The notes: generated from the sequence alone by a model not told the origin. A DNA stretch of 64,000 nt from Microbacter margulisiae (GCF_014192515.1 NZ_JACHYB010000002.1:1116001-1180000), one strand, 5' to 3'. Shown: positions 52,229-61,729, counted from the stretch's first letter. A program made the numbers and translations.

Positions 52229-53237
52229 AATAGAGATCGGTTTCCCTGATCCATTTACTTTTTTCTTCCTGAGTTAAAAAGCTTGCTATAAACGAATTGC
52301 GTGATAATTGATGTACATGTTTTGCCGTAAGATTAAGAGCTTCAGACATCGCCAGAAAATTTTCGTTTATGTATCCGCCAAAATAAGCCGGATCATCTGA
52401 ATTAACAGTAGCAACCATTCCCCGATTGAGCATTTTCAGCAGTGGATGGTCGATAGCCTCTTTTACCACTTTCAGTTTTAAATTAGACAGCGGACAGACA
52501 GTAAGGGGTATTTTATTCTCGACAATATGCTTAATCAATAATTCGTCCTCTAGCGAGCGGTTGCCATGGTCAATGCGCGATACTTTCAGAATTTCAATTG
52601 CTTCGCGTACATAACCGGCATCTCCTTCTTCCCCGGCATGTGCCACTGTTTCAAATCCTTCTGTCTTCGCTTTTTCAAACACTCGGGCAAATTTTGACGG
52701 CGGATTGCCTACTTCGGACGAATCGAGTCCGATAGCAGTAATCCATTCTTTATACGGAAGGGCTTCTTTAAGCGTTTCTAAGGCCGAATCTTCATCCAGG
52801 TGACGTAATATGCTCATGATAATCTTTGAGCTTATCCCAAGCTCGTTTTGAGCCTTTTCAAGCGCTTTATGAATACCGGTAATAACTGTTGAGAATGCAA
52901 CTCCTCGTTCTGTGTGGGTTTGGGGATCAAAAAAGATTTCGGTGTGAACAATGTTTTGCGAATGTGCTTTTGTAAGATACGACCACGTCAGATCGAAGAA
53001 ATCCGTCTCGTGTCTTAAAACATTTGCACCGGCATAATAAATATCCAGAAAATCTTGTAAGTTGCTGAATTGATAGGCTTTTTTAATTTCATCCACTGAT
53101 TCGTAGTCTAACGAAATCTCGTTCCGCTTTGCAATCTTCATCATAAGTTCAGGTTCCAGTGTCCCTTCAATATGAAGATGAAGCTCTGCTTTGGGAATGT
53201 GTTGAATAAAAGTCTCAATGGTTGTGATTGAGTCCAT
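52200..53237 (-). CDS. add: Adenosine/adenine deaminase (type-2 Add family)
   Basis: From the ATG at 53237 this is a 345-residue zinc enzyme. Metal and catalytic motifs are KAELHLHIEGTLEPEL (H-x-H), TVAHAGEEGD (third His), RIDHGNRSLED, PLSNLKL and VNSDDPAYFGGY (metal Asp). The combination FFDPQTHTERG, LDSSEVGNPPSKF and SDDPAYFGGY is characteristic of the branch whose tested members, such as yeast Aah1, deaminate adenine rather than adenosine. Adenine deaminase activity is therefore favoured, although databases often say adenosine deaminase. The longer frame from 53297 is excluded by a -7 box at 53285-53292. Apt elsewhere in this window uses the same base. Confidence 0.9.
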   Translation of the reverse strand: MDSITTIETFIQHIPKAELHLHIEGTLEPELMMKIAKRNEISLDYESVDEIKKAYQFSNLQDFLDIYYAGANVLRHETDFFDLTWSYLTKAHSQNIVHTEIFFDPQTHTERGVAFSTVITGIHKALEKAQNELGISSKIIMSILRHLDEDSALETLKEALPYKEWITAIGLDSSEVGNPPSKFARVFEKAKTEGFETVAHAGEEGDAGYVREAIEILKVSRIDHGNRSLEDELLIKHIVENKIPLTVCPLSNLKLKVVKEAIDHPLLKMLNRGMVATVNSDDPAYFGGYINENFLAMSEALNLTAKHVHQLSRNSFIASFLTQEEKSKWIRETDLYYEQYHGRIE

Positions 53238-53284
53238 ACATTGATATTTTATTGGTGGCTTTGTACCGCCTGAATTTTGGGGCG

Positions 53285-53292
53285 CAAAGTTA
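53285..53292 (-). promoter_or_regulatory. -7 box TAACTTTG for the deaminase gene
   Basis: This is an exact match to TAnnTTTG on the minus strand, 48 bases upstream of the ATG at 53237. It overlaps the longest frame's N-terminus, so that frame's start is not used. Confidence 0.65.
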
Positions 53293-53470
53293 TACAATAA
53301 TAATTGAATTTATCCATACTTGTTGCTTTTGTTTTGTGTGTTTCAAATATCATTAAATCAATAATATGCATGGTTTCACGCTTTATGGGATTCCCTTCAG
53401 ATGAAGGATAAAGCATCTTGTTTCTGCTTCCTCTCGCTGTTTTGTTATGTGAAACCACTTATTTTCGCTC

Positions 53471-53478
53471 TATCTTTG
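53471..53478 (+). promoter_or_regulatory. -7 box TATCTTTG for dusB
   Basis: This is an exact match to TAnnTTTG, 18 bases before the ATG at 53496. It rules out the ATG at 53418. Confidence 0.65.
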
Positions 53479-53495
53479 CAGCTTATTTTTACGCT

Positions 53496-54485
53496 ATGCA
53501 GATCGGTAATTGTACTTTTTCTTCTTATCCTTTGTTTCTGGCTCCGATGGAAGATGTTACGGATCGGACTTTCCGTTTATTATGCAAAGAATTTGGAGCC
53601 GATTTGGTTTATACAGAATTTATTTCAGCCGATGCTTTGATACGAAGCGTGCAACGGACAGAGCAAAAACTGATTTTGAGCGACGTGGAACGGCCCGTGG
53701 CTATTCAGCTTTATGGTCGGGATATTGATTCTATGGTAGAGGCAGCAAAAATTGCTGCCGAGGCTAAGCCTGATATTATTGATCTGAATTTTGGTTGTCC
53801 TGTAAAGCGCGTGGCTGGGAAAGGTGCTGGCGCCGGCTTGCTCCGTGATATTCCCACGATGCTTGCCATTACCTCTGCTGTGGTTAAAGCTGTCTCTCTT
53901 CCTGTTACTGTTAAAACCAGATTGGGCTGGGATGACCGTTCTAAAATAATTGTCTCTTTGGCTCAACAGTTGCAGGATTGTGGCATTGCTGCTCTGGCAA
54001 TTCATGGTCGGACCCGTGCTCAGATGTATACCGGGGATGCTGACTGGACTTTGATTGGAGAGGTGAAAAATCATCCTTCGGTTCATATCCCGGTTATCGG
54101 AAATGGTGATGTGACTACTCCCGAAAGGGCAAAAGAATGTTTTCAAACGTATGGTGTTGATGCAGTAATGGTAGGAAGGGCATCCATTGGCAGGCCCTGG
54201 GTGTTCAGAGAAATGAAACATTATTTACTTCATAATGAACCTCTTCCTGAATTATCATCTGATTTTCAGTTTAATATACTGAAAAGACAAATCAATGAGA
54301 GTATCAACTGGCTGGATGAAAGAAAAGCAATTCTTCACATCAGACGCCATTTGGCAGCCTCTCCTCTTTTTAAGGGTATCCCATTTTTTCGTGAAATGAG
54401 GATCAGAATGTTGAGGGCTGAAACGCTCGATGAATTGTTCCGGATATTTGATGAGATTCAACAGACCTATTTGGGAGATGTATAA
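53496..54485 (+). CDS. dusB: tRNA-dihydrouridine synthase
   Basis: This 329-residue flavoenzyme reduces uridines in the tRNA D-loop. Marks are LFLAPMEDVTDRTFRLLCKEFGADLVYTEFISADAL, DLNFGCPVKRVAGKGAGAGLL (catalytic Cys), PVTVKTRLGWDD, LAIHGRTRAQMYTGDADWTLIGEVK, PVIGNGDVTTPERAKECFQTYGVDAVMVGRASIGRPWVF. The start at ATG 53496 (MQIGNCTFSSYPLFLAPMED) is chosen because the promoter box lies just upstream and earlier codons encode no family sequence. Confidence 0.95.
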   Translation: MQIGNCTFSSYPLFLAPMEDVTDRTFRLLCKEFGADLVYTEFISADALIRSVQRTEQKLILSDVERPVAIQLYGRDIDSMVEAAKIAAEAKPDIIDLNFGCPVKRVAGKGAGAGLLRDIPTMLAITSAVVKAVSLPVTVKTRLGWDDRSKIIVSLAQQLQDCGIAALAIHGRTRAQMYTGDADWTLIGEVKNHPSVHIPVIGNGDVTTPERAKECFQTYGVDAVMVGRASIGRPWVFREMKHYLLHNEPLPELSSDFQFNILKRQINESINWLDERKAILHIRRHLAASPLFKGIPFFREMRIRMLRAETLDELFRIFDEIQQTYLGDV

Positions 54486-54496
54486 AAAAGTTTCGA

Positions 54497-54528
54497 CTAT
54501 CAGAGTTATTGTCAATAACTCATGATAG
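54497..54528. terminator. Hairpin between dusB and the converging membrane-protein gene
   Basis: CTATCAGAGTTATT and AATAACTCATGATAG fold into a long stem with one bulged base and a very short loop. The minus-strand transcript then meets a run of six T near 54483-54488, so it can act as terminator for the DedA-like gene and possibly for dusB on the other strand. Confidence 0.65.
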
Positions 54529-54562
54529 CCATTAGTCATCTTTTAAGCAGGAGAAAACGCTT

Positions 54563-55006
54563 TTAGTGCATTAGCCATCCTTGTACATACATCCAGATTA
54601 CATAACGCCCGAATTTCCCGATTGTCATAGCAATAGTTGTACCCCAGAAATTGGTTCGGAAATATCCACAGGCAACAACAATAACATCGCCGATGCCTGG
54701 TACGAATGAAAAAACAGCGAGCCAGTCTCCACGGTTGTACATCTTTTGTTCAAACCGTTCAACTTTCTCTTTTTTGATTTTCATGTATTTTTCAATCCAC
54801 TCGATCTTTCCTAATCGGCCAAGCCAGTAAGTTGTTATACCTCCGAGTGTATTGCCAATTGTCGCCACTGCAATGCATGTCCACACATCCCAACCTCCGT
54901 AAATAAGGCCGGCAAAAACGATTTCTGAGCCAATGGGTAAAATGGTGGCAGCCAGAAACGAAGCAATGAATAATCCGATATAACCCCATTCAACCAATCC
55001 TTCCAT
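54563..55006 (-). CDS. DedA/YqaA-like membrane protein
   Basis: This 147-residue protein has about four hydrophobic segments and the SNARE-associated/DedA pattern: YIGLFIASFLAATILPIGSEIVFAGLIYGGWDVWTCIAVATIGNTLGGITTYWLGRLGK, then a cytoplasmic helix KYMKIKKEKVERFEQKMYNRGDWLAVFSFVPGIGDVIVVACGYFR with the family F-x-P-G-[IV]-x-D motif. These proteins are proposed flippases of undecaprenyl phosphate or phospholipids; this short YqaA branch is uncharacterised. Its start overlaps the preceding gene's end by 17 bases, so the two are translated together. Confidence 0.88.
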   Translation of the reverse strand: MEGLVEWGYIGLFIASFLAATILPIGSEIVFAGLIYGGWDVWTCIAVATIGNTLGGITTYWLGRLGKIEWIEKYMKIKKEKVERFEQKMYNRGDWLAVFSFVPGIGDVIVVACGYFRTNFWGTTIAMTIGKFGRYVIWMYVQGWLMH

Positions 55007-55964
55007 AGCTCATGATGATGTTATAAATTATAAATATCATTACGAGTACGAAATAAAAAATAGTGTTTTTGGAAGATGTGTTGCTTGAAAAAAAGATGGC
55101 AAACAGAAAAGCAATAATACCTGTAAATGCAGCTGATGTTTCCGAGCTTTGCCCCATCCGCAGGGTGATGATGATGCTCAGAAAAGCAAAAAGCCATATC
55201 ATAACATGAATGTTTTTACGTTCACTTATGTTACTTTGGTAACGATTCATGAGACAGCCTCTTATCGCTAAGAGCGATAGCAGGAATAAGACGATATGGT
55301 AAATAATATACACATTATCATTTCCCCATGCCGGAAGCCTGAACGTCAGCCCTTGAACGAATTGCATGGTGTTTTCCTGTAGCGAACCTGTAGCATAATA
55401 AATTCCACCTAACAGAATGACAGGTGTGGCTAACCCTAGTATGATTGCATGCACAATTCGTGAAGATAGGGTGTTGATGGTAAACACGCTGATAAATAAA
55501 AACAAAACTAAAATGATATATTCCGGTACAATCAAAATGCTCAATGACAACAACATTGATGCATTGAATACTAATTTGGTGGGATCTGTCTTATGATACG
55601 TTGAAAGTATTTCCCAGATACTCAGCAAAAGCAGTAGAAATCCGATTTTCCCGTTGGAAAAAATCCAAAAGCCAGGGAGAGTGCTACTGAAAATTACGTA
55701 CAGGAAGAAGGGGAGGTAGGTACGGTTCTGAATAAAATTAAACTTTTCAGTAAGCAGGAAAAGTAGATATCCGGTAGCTAGTGTGGCGAATAACGAAAGC
55801 CAGATGGACGTGGCATCTGAAAGTTCACCTATGGCTGTCTGGTTAAGTACATGGGGTAGGGTGGGGATAAGCAGTTCTTTCAACCATAATACTATGGCAA
55901 TTCCAATGGTAACGACTATATTGGTTACGCTTGGTCGTAAGTAATTCTTTAAGCTTATTCCCAT
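54990..55964 (-). CDS. Polytopic membrane protein of unknown function (DUF6427-like)
   Basis: This 324-residue protein is almost entirely hydrophobic, with about nine to eleven predicted helices, including TNIVVTIGIAIVLWL (13-27), IWLSLFATLATGYLLFLL, FWIFSNGKIGFLLLLLSIWEIL, LLSLSILIVPEYIILVLFLFISVFTI and IFYFVLVMIFIIYNIIMSY at the end. Its overall form resembles DUF6427-type Bacteroidota proteins, but I am not sure of the family. There are no recognisable catalytic residues. It is the first gene of a pair with the overlapping DedA-like gene. No TAnnTTTG box was seen within its short upstream region. Confidence 0.7.
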   Translation of the reverse strand: MGISLKNYLRPSVTNIVVTIGIAIVLWLKELLIPTLPHVLNQTAIGELSDATSIWLSLFATLATGYLLFLLTEKFNFIQNRTYLPFFLYVIFSSTLPGFWIFSNGKIGFLLLLLSIWEILSTYHKTDPTKLVFNASMLLSLSILIVPEYIILVLFLFISVFTINTLSSRIVHAIILGLATPVILLGGIYYATGSLQENTMQFVQGLTFRLPAWGNDNVYIIYHIVLFLLSLLAIRGCLMNRYQSNISERKNIHVMIWLFAFLSIIITLRMGQSSETSAAFTGIIAFLFAIFFSSNTSSKNTIFYFVLVMIFIIYNIIMSYGRIG

Positions 55965-56140
55965 TGTGATGTTTTACTGGCCTTTGCCATAATTGATCAG
56001 AAACCCATCCTTCCCTGAACATGTATAGCTCTAAAACCTGATTATCGGATGTCCCTTTGTCCGAAATTTTGTGGCAATATAGCTATTGAAATTTTCAAAA
56101 ACAAATAGTTTTCCCCGAAATAGCCGGTCTAATCCTGCTT

Positions 56141-58240
56141 TTATTCCAGCCCTTTACTTTTTAATAGTGCATCAACTTTAGGCTCTCTACCTCTGAATTT
56201 TACATAGGCTTTCATTAGATCCACACTGTTACCCCGTTCCAGAATATCAGTTTTTAATGCATTAGCTGTTGCCGGATCAAAGATACCTTTTTCTTTGAAT
56301 AATGAAAATGCATCCTTGTCAATTACGGCGGCCCAGGGATAACTGTAATAGCCTGCTGCATAGTCATCGCTAAAAATATGTTTGAAATAAGTCGACCGAT
56401 AACGGGGTAATATTTCGGGGATCAGCCCTATTTGTTCCATTTGCTCTTTTTCGAATTGATCTATCTGGATGCCTTTAATGCTTGATAATTCATGCCATTT
56501 CATATCCAGAATGGCTGCAGCAAGTAGTTCAGTCATATCAAATCCCTGATTGAAATAAGCTGATTTGTGAATTTTGTCCATCAACGCCTGCGGCATGAGC
56601 TTACCTGTTTTGTAGTTGAAAGCATAGAGTTTCATAACTTCAGGTTCAAATGCAAAATTTTCCATAAACTGGGAGGGAAACTCTACAAAATCTCTTGGTA
56701 CGTTTGTGCCGCTTATACTTGGATAAGTCACTTGCGATAGAAGCCCCTGAAGCGCATGCCCGAATTCATGAAAGAGCGTAGTGACATCGTCCATTGAGAG
56801 GAGGGAAGGCTCTGTTGCTGTGGGTTTTGCCAGATTTCCTACATTTACAATAACGGGCCTTACATTTTCCCCATTTTCGATATATTGACCACGGAAGTTG
56901 TCCATCCATGCCCCAACTGTTTTACTGGGTCTTGGATAATAGTCTGTATACAGGATACCTATCAGATTCCCACTTGCATCCGTAACTTTGAAGACATCCA
57001 CATCTGAGTGATATACCGGCATATCTTTTAGTTGCGTAAAATTTAGTCCATAAAGCTTATGGGCTACCTCAAAAGCTCCGTTTCTTACATTTTCCAGTTT
57101 GAAATAGGGCTTTAACTCATCCTCATTGAGGTCATACTTTTCTTTTCTAACCTTTTCTGCATAGTACCACCAGTCCCATGGGGCCAGTTTAAATCCACCA
57201 TGCTCCTTGTCAATAATAGCCTGCATTTCATTTACTTCCTCTTTGGCTTTTGCTACAGAAGGCCTCCAGAGCTGCATGAGGAGCGTATCAACTCTCGCCG
57301 GAGTCTTGGCCATCTTATCTGACAAAATATAATCGGCAGGTGTTTTATATCCTAACAGGTTGGCTTGTTCAATCCTGTTTTTCATAATGTCAAGGATGAT
57401 CTGCTTGTTATCATATGCGTTGTTGTTGTCGCAGCGCATGAAATACCCCCGGTATAACTTTTCCCTCAGGTCGCGGTGTGTACTGTATGTCAGGAAGGGT
57501 ATCCAACTGTTTTTTTGCATGGTGAAAACCCATTTCCCGGGTACACCATCGGTTTTGGCCTGTTCGGCTGCTGTCTGGATAACATTTTCCGGCAGCCCTG
57601 CAAGGTCGGCTTTATTATCAAGAATAAGTTTAAAATCGTTGGTCTCTGCCAGCAGATTATTGCTGAACTTAAGTTCAAGCATCGCCAGCGTTGTGTTGAT
57701 CTCCCTGAGTTGCTCTTTTTGTGCTGGGGTTAAAGAGGCTCCCTGATGGACGAAATCCTTGTATTCTTCTTCTAAAACCCTTTGTTGTTCAGGTGTAAGT
57801 TTCAGTTTTTCTCTGTTGTTATAGAGAGTTTCAATGCGGTGAAATAAATTTTCGTTTAGCATAATGTTGTCATTATGCGCTGTAAGCATTGGAGTTATCT
57901 TCTCTGCAATACTTTGCATGGTATCATTACTGGTCGATTCCAGCAAATTAAAAAATACCATACTTACATTCGACAGCAATTTTCCCGAGTAATCCAAAGC
58001 GGCAATTGTGTTTTCAAATGTCGGTGGAGCAGGATTATTGGCTATTGCTTCAATCTCTTTTTCGTGTTGCTTTATCCCTTCTTCAAATGCAGGGAGGTAG
58101 TCTGAGGCAACAATTTTATCAAAGGGGGGTACTCCGTATGGAGTATTATATTTCTCAAAAAACGGGTTAGTATTTGCAACGGTTGCGCCTGTTGTATTTA
58201 GCATAACTATTGTTATAAAGGTTATCAATGTGGTTTTCAT
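56141..58240 (-). CDS. M3-family metallopeptidase (peptidyl-dipeptidase Dcp-like), secreted
   Basis: This 699-residue zinc peptidase has a signal peptide (MKTTLITFITIVMLNTTGATVA) and the M3 motif TTLFHEFGHALQGLL (HEFGH with the downstream Glu ligand in FVEFPSQFMENFAFE). The C-terminal substrate-closing loop RYRSTYFKHIFSDDYAAGYYSYPWA is typical of Dcp/oligopeptidase A. It trims peptides, probably in the periplasm. It lies 17 bp downstream of ribF in the same direction. Confidence 0.95.
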   Translation of the reverse strand: MKTTLITFITIVMLNTTGATVANTNPFFEKYNTPYGVPPFDKIVASDYLPAFEEGIKQHEKEIEAIANNPAPPTFENTIAALDYSGKLLSNVSMVFFNLLESTSNDTMQSIAEKITPMLTAHNDNIMLNENLFHRIETLYNNREKLKLTPEQQRVLEEEYKDFVHQGASLTPAQKEQLREINTTLAMLELKFSNNLLAETNDFKLILDNKADLAGLPENVIQTAAEQAKTDGVPGKWVFTMQKNSWIPFLTYSTHRDLREKLYRGYFMRCDNNNAYDNKQIILDIMKNRIEQANLLGYKTPADYILSDKMAKTPARVDTLLMQLWRPSVAKAKEEVNEMQAIIDKEHGGFKLAPWDWWYYAEKVRKEKYDLNEDELKPYFKLENVRNGAFEVAHKLYGLNFTQLKDMPVYHSDVDVFKVTDASGNLIGILYTDYYPRPSKTVGAWMDNFRGQYIENGENVRPVIVNVGNLAKPTATEPSLLSMDDVTTLFHEFGHALQGLLSQVTYPSISGTNVPRDFVEFPSQFMENFAFEPEVMKLYAFNYKTGKLMPQALMDKIHKSAYFNQGFDMTELLAAAILDMKWHELSSIKGIQIDQFEKEQMEQIGLIPEILPRYRSTYFKHIFSDDYAAGYYSYPWAAVIDKDAFSLFKEKGIFDPATANALKTDILERGNSVDLMKAYVKFRGREPKVDALLKSKGLE

Positions 58241-58257
58241 AGGTAGATAAGGAGATT

Positions 58258-59199
58258 CTATGGATGGTTGTTTTTATTTAATATACTGATTACTCTTTTT
58301 TTATCCTTATCAAGTTGGGCTTTTAATGCTATTAGGTTTTCGAATTTCTTTTCTCCACGGAACCTTTTTATGATTTCTATCGTTATTTCTTGTCCGTAAA
58401 TCATTTTATCGAAATTTAGAATATGCACTTCTATAGTCTCCTTGTTGGGAACTTCTATTAAAGTAGGTCGTTGACCGATGTTGAGCATCCCTGGGTATCT
58501 GAGGTTTTCAAAAATGGTCCATGTGGCATAAACTCCATTGGATGGGACTATCTTTTCTTTATCATATGGTTGTATGTTTGCTGTGGGATAGCCTATTTTT
58601 CTCCCGTTCCGTTGCCCTTCTACCACGGTTCCTGTAAGTTTGAAATTATATCCTAATAGTTTGTTGGCAACGGCAATATCTCCTTCACTCATCAGTCTCC
58701 TTATTTCGGATGAGCTGACCTGTTTCCCTTCAAATAAAAATTCTTCTGTTTTTATCACCTTTATCCCAACTTCTTCCCCATATTGAACATATTTTTCAAA
58801 ATCATCATTTCTTCCCTTTCCGATCCTGTTGTCATAGCCTGTTAAAAAATGGCTGGCATGTAATTTCTCCTTTAATACAGTCTTTATGAATTCTTCGGCG
58901 GAAAGGTTTTGAATCTCTGGGTTGAAGTCTAGTAGGATGCAATAATCGATTCCTGTCTTTGCTAGTAGTTCGAGTTTCTCGTCAAGGGTAGTTAACAGCT
59001 GGGGAACGAATTCGCTATGGAGCTCCTTGCGTGGATGTGTCTTGAAGGTTATTACGGCAGATTTTATATCGTTAGCCTTTGCTACTTTTTTTAACTGTTC
59101 GATGATGTATTGGTGGCCGCGATGTACGCCATCAAAAAAACCTACGGTGGCAGCGATTTGCTCTCCGTCTTGAATGGATAAGTTCGTTATGATGTTCAC
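58258..59199 (-). CDS. ribF: Bifunctional riboflavin kinase / FAD synthetase
   Basis: This enzyme makes FMN and FAD. I start it at the GTG at 59199 (MNIITNLSIQDGEQIAATVGFFDGVHRGHQ when read as Met), 313 residues, the usual RibF length. The longest ATG frame (59256) would add 19 residues whose DNA contains a perfect -7 promoter box, so it cannot be right. The FAD-synthetase domain has VGFFDGVHRGH (ATP motif) and SSEIRRLMSEGDIAVANKLLGY. The kinase domain has GTVVEGQRNGRKIGYPTANI and GVYATWTIFENLRYPGMLNIGQRPT with EVHILNF. Confidence 0.9.
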   Translation of the reverse strand: MNIITNLSIQDGEQIAATVGFFDGVHRGHQYIIEQLKKVAKANDIKSAVITFKTHPRKELHSEFVPQLLTTLDEKLELLAKTGIDYCILLDFNPEIQNLSAEEFIKTVLKEKLHASHFLTGYDNRIGKGRNDDFEKYVQYGEEVGIKVIKTEEFLFEGKQVSSSEIRRLMSEGDIAVANKLLGYNFKLTGTVVEGQRNGRKIGYPTANIQPYDKEKIVPSNGVYATWTIFENLRYPGMLNIGQRPTLIEVPNKETIEVHILNFDKMIYGQEITIEIIKRFRGEKKFENLIALKAQLDKDKKRVISILNKNNHP

Positions 59200-59225
59200 A
59201 GCAAAATCGTTTTTTGTTATGGCTA

Positions 59226-59233
59226 CAAAGTTA
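59226..59233 (-). promoter_or_regulatory. -7 box TAACTTTG for ribF
   Basis: This is an exact match to TAnnTTTG on the minus strand, 26 bases before the GTG start at 59199 and inside the longer reading frame. It decides the start. Confidence 0.7.
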
Positions 59234-59364
59234 CGAAATCCGATTCGTTTCAACAACGCATCATTTTTCGTCTCCGTCTTGCTGCTTACCTTTTCCCCCG
59301 TTTAAGAGGGTTACCTTTGAAAATTTTGCTCCCAGATGGACATCAGAATGTAAATATTCAATTC

Positions 59365-61164
59365 TCAACGCGTCAAATCGGGGTTAAAGTGATTGTAAAT
59401 TCGTGAAGCTCTTTCATTTCCGACAATTTCAGCAATTTCTTCTTTTGTTGCGCTTCTGAGTCGTTTCACACTTTTGAAATGCTGAAGTAATGCTTGCTTG
59501 CTTTTTTCTCCTATTCCATGAATGGAATCAAGCTCGGATGTTACTTGTGTCTTCGATCGTTTAAGCCGGTGGTGGGTGATCCCAAAACGGTGCGCTTCGT
59601 CCCGGATTTGTTGTATCAGTTTGAGGCTTTCTGAATTCTTATCTAGATATAGTGGGATAGGATCTTCAGGGAAATAAATTTCTTCTAAGCGTTTGGCAAT
59701 GCCGATAACAGTAATTTGGTTATCCAACTCTAATTGCCTTAGTGCTCCCATTGCCATGCCAAGTTGCCCTTTCCCTCCGTCAATCACCACAAGTTGGGGT
59801 AGGGGAGTCCCTTCTTCTTTTAGTCTGTGGTAGCGTCTGAATACGACCTCTTCCATAGAAGCATAATCATTAGGGCCTTCGACAGTCTTTATATTGAAAT
59901 GACGGTACTCTTTTTTTGCAGGTTTGGCTCGTTGAAAGACGACACATGAGGCTACTGGATTTGTCCCTTGAATATTTGAATTGTCAAAACATTCGATGTG
60001 AATTGGCAATTCTTTCATATTCAAGTCTTTCTGAAGTGATGATAATATTCGGATTACTCTTTGGTCTGGATTTAATTTCTCTGCTTGCTTCTGTTTTTCA
60101 GCTTTATAGGTCTCTGTATTTTGAATGGATAGTGCCAAAAGTTTCTTCTTGTCTCCTCTTGTTGGAATTGTTAGGGTTAGTTTTTCCTCATGTAGGTCGG
60201 GAGCAAAAGGGACAATAATTTCTCTGGCATTACTTTTCAGTCGTTCTCTTAATTCTACAATTGCCAGCCCAAGGATCTCTTCTTTCGGTTCATCTAAGCG
60301 TTTTTTATATTCTACCGTAACTCCTTGTACAATAGCTCCATTTGCAATATGGAGTACATTGATATATGCAGAATCTTCATTTTCATCATAAGAGAAGACA
60401 TCAAATTCATGTTCTGTTAGAGTCGTGACAATAGATTTCGCTTTGTATCGCTCGAGTAATTCATATTTTTCTTTGATTTTTTGTGCGGCTTCAAATTGTA
60501 GCTGACCTGCTAGCTGTTGCATTTCCTGTAGCATATATTTGCTTACAGCTTGGATATCTCCTTTTGTAATTTGCTCAATTTCGGCAATCATCCGATTGTA
60601 ATCTTCCTCGTTTTGCAATCCGACGCAAGGGCCGAGGCATCTGTGAATATGGTACTGCAAACATACACGGAATGCTTTTTTTTCAATATTCTCAGGAGTT
60701 AATCGTAGCTTGCATGTACGGATAGGATAAATCTCATGCAACGTATTGAGTAGGGTAGTGAGGGTGCTAACAGAGCTGAAAGGCCCAAAATATTTGGATC
60801 CGTCGTTGATAATTTTACGGGTCTTGAATACACGTGGGAATCGTTCGTTAGTAATGCATAACCACGGATAGGTTTTGTCATCCTTTAGCAGGATGTTGTA
60901 CCGCGGATGATGTTGCTTGATTAGATTATTCTCTAACAGCAATGCATCTTCTTCGCTTTCAACAACGATGTATTTTAAACTGGCGATTTGTCTGGCCAAT
61001 GCAACCAGTTTCCGGTTTTCATGTTGCTTGGAGAAATAGGAGGAGACTCTCTTTTTTAAATTCTTCGCTTTGCCTACGTAAATTATCTCCCCTTCCTGGT
61101 TGAAGTATTGATAAACGCCGGGCTCTTCCGGAAGTGTGCTTATATCTATTTTCGGCTGAGGCAT
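59365..61164 (-). CDS. uvrC: Excinuclease ABC subunit C
   Basis: This 599-residue nuclease makes both cuts around lesions in nucleotide excision repair. Domains in order are GIY-YIG (residues 10-90: PEEPGVYQYFNQEGEIIYVGKAKNLKKRVSSYF), the cysteine-containing region (FRVCLQYHIHRCLGPCVG), UVR interaction motif (about 205-235), RNase H-like 3' nuclease (IHIECFDNSNIQGTNPVASCVVF, VVIDGGKGQL) and helix-hairpin-helix pair (LDSIHGIGEKSKQALLQHFKSVKRL). It starts 26 bp after the apt stop and forms one unit with apt. Confidence 0.97.
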   Translation of the reverse strand: MPQPKIDISTLPEEPGVYQYFNQEGEIIYVGKAKNLKKRVSSYFSKQHENRKLVALARQIASLKYIVVESEEDALLLENNLIKQHHPRYNILLKDDKTYPWLCITNERFPRVFKTRKIINDGSKYFGPFSSVSTLTTLLNTLHEIYPIRTCKLRLTPENIEKKAFRVCLQYHIHRCLGPCVGLQNEEDYNRMIAEIEQITKGDIQAVSKYMLQEMQQLAGQLQFEAAQKIKEKYELLERYKAKSIVTTLTEHEFDVFSYDENEDSAYINVLHIANGAIVQGVTVEYKKRLDEPKEEILGLAIVELRERLKSNAREIIVPFAPDLHEEKLTLTIPTRGDKKKLLALSIQNTETYKAEKQKQAEKLNPDQRVIRILSSLQKDLNMKELPIHIECFDNSNIQGTNPVASCVVFQRAKPAKKEYRHFNIKTVEGPNDYASMEEVVFRRYHRLKEEGTPLPQLVVIDGGKGQLGMAMGALRQLELDNQITVIGIAKRLEEIYFPEDPIPLYLDKNSESLKLIQQIRDEAHRFGITHHRLKRSKTQVTSELDSIHGIGEKSKQALLQHFKSVKRLRSATKEEIAEIVGNERASRIYNHFNPDLTR

Positions 61165-61190
61165 CGGGAGTCCCTCTCTAAATTTTCAAA

Positions 61191-61715
61191 TCAAAAATGA
61201 ATGATAGAGTCTACTTCAATCTCTTCCCCGAACAATTTTCTGCCTTCCAGAAAATCCAGCTCGACAAGGAAATTAATGTAGATTTTCTTTACGTTGAATT
61301 TCTTTACAAGGTTTTCGGCTGCCTTCATTGTCCCACCGGTAGCTAATAAATCATCGTGGAGCAACACTACATCATTTTCAGTAAGTGCATCCGTGTGTAT
61401 CTGGATGGTGTCGATACCATATTCTTTTTCGTAGCTTTCTTCTATGGTATCTGCCGGCAATTTCCCCTTTTTGCGGACGGGGACAAATCCAATCCCTAAT
61501 TTTTCAGCAAGGATAGGGCCCATAATAAATCCTCTTGATTCAATACCGACAATCTTGGTTAATCCTTTCCCCTTGTAGTGCTCATAGAGGATATTGGTCA
61601 ACTCTTTCAATTGTTCCCCGCTTTTAAAAACAGTTGTCAGGTCTTTAAAAAGAATTCCCTTCGAAGGAAAGTCGGGAACATCACGGATAGATAATTTAAT
61701 AACTTCCAAGTCCAT
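61191..61715 (-). CDS. apt: Adenine phosphoribosyltransferase
   Basis: This 174-residue enzyme converts adenine and PRPP to AMP. The PRPP loop is DVVLLHDDLLATGGTMKAAENLV (residues about 119-141). GIESRGFIMGPILAEKLGIGFVPVRKKGKLPADTIEESYEKEYG is the typical adenine-side segment. It lies between the parS-like sites and uvrC. Together with the adenine deaminase it gives two fates for salvaged adenine. Confidence 0.96.
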   Translation of the reverse strand: MDLEVIKLSIRDVPDFPSKGILFKDLTTVFKSGEQLKELTNILYEHYKGKGLTKIVGIESRGFIMGPILAEKLGIGFVPVRKKGKLPADTIEESYEKEYGIDTIQIHTDALTENDVVLLHDDLLATGGTMKAAENLVKKFNVKKIYINFLVELDFLEGRKLFGEEIEVDSIIHF

Positions 61716-61729
61716 TTGTATAAGGTTTA

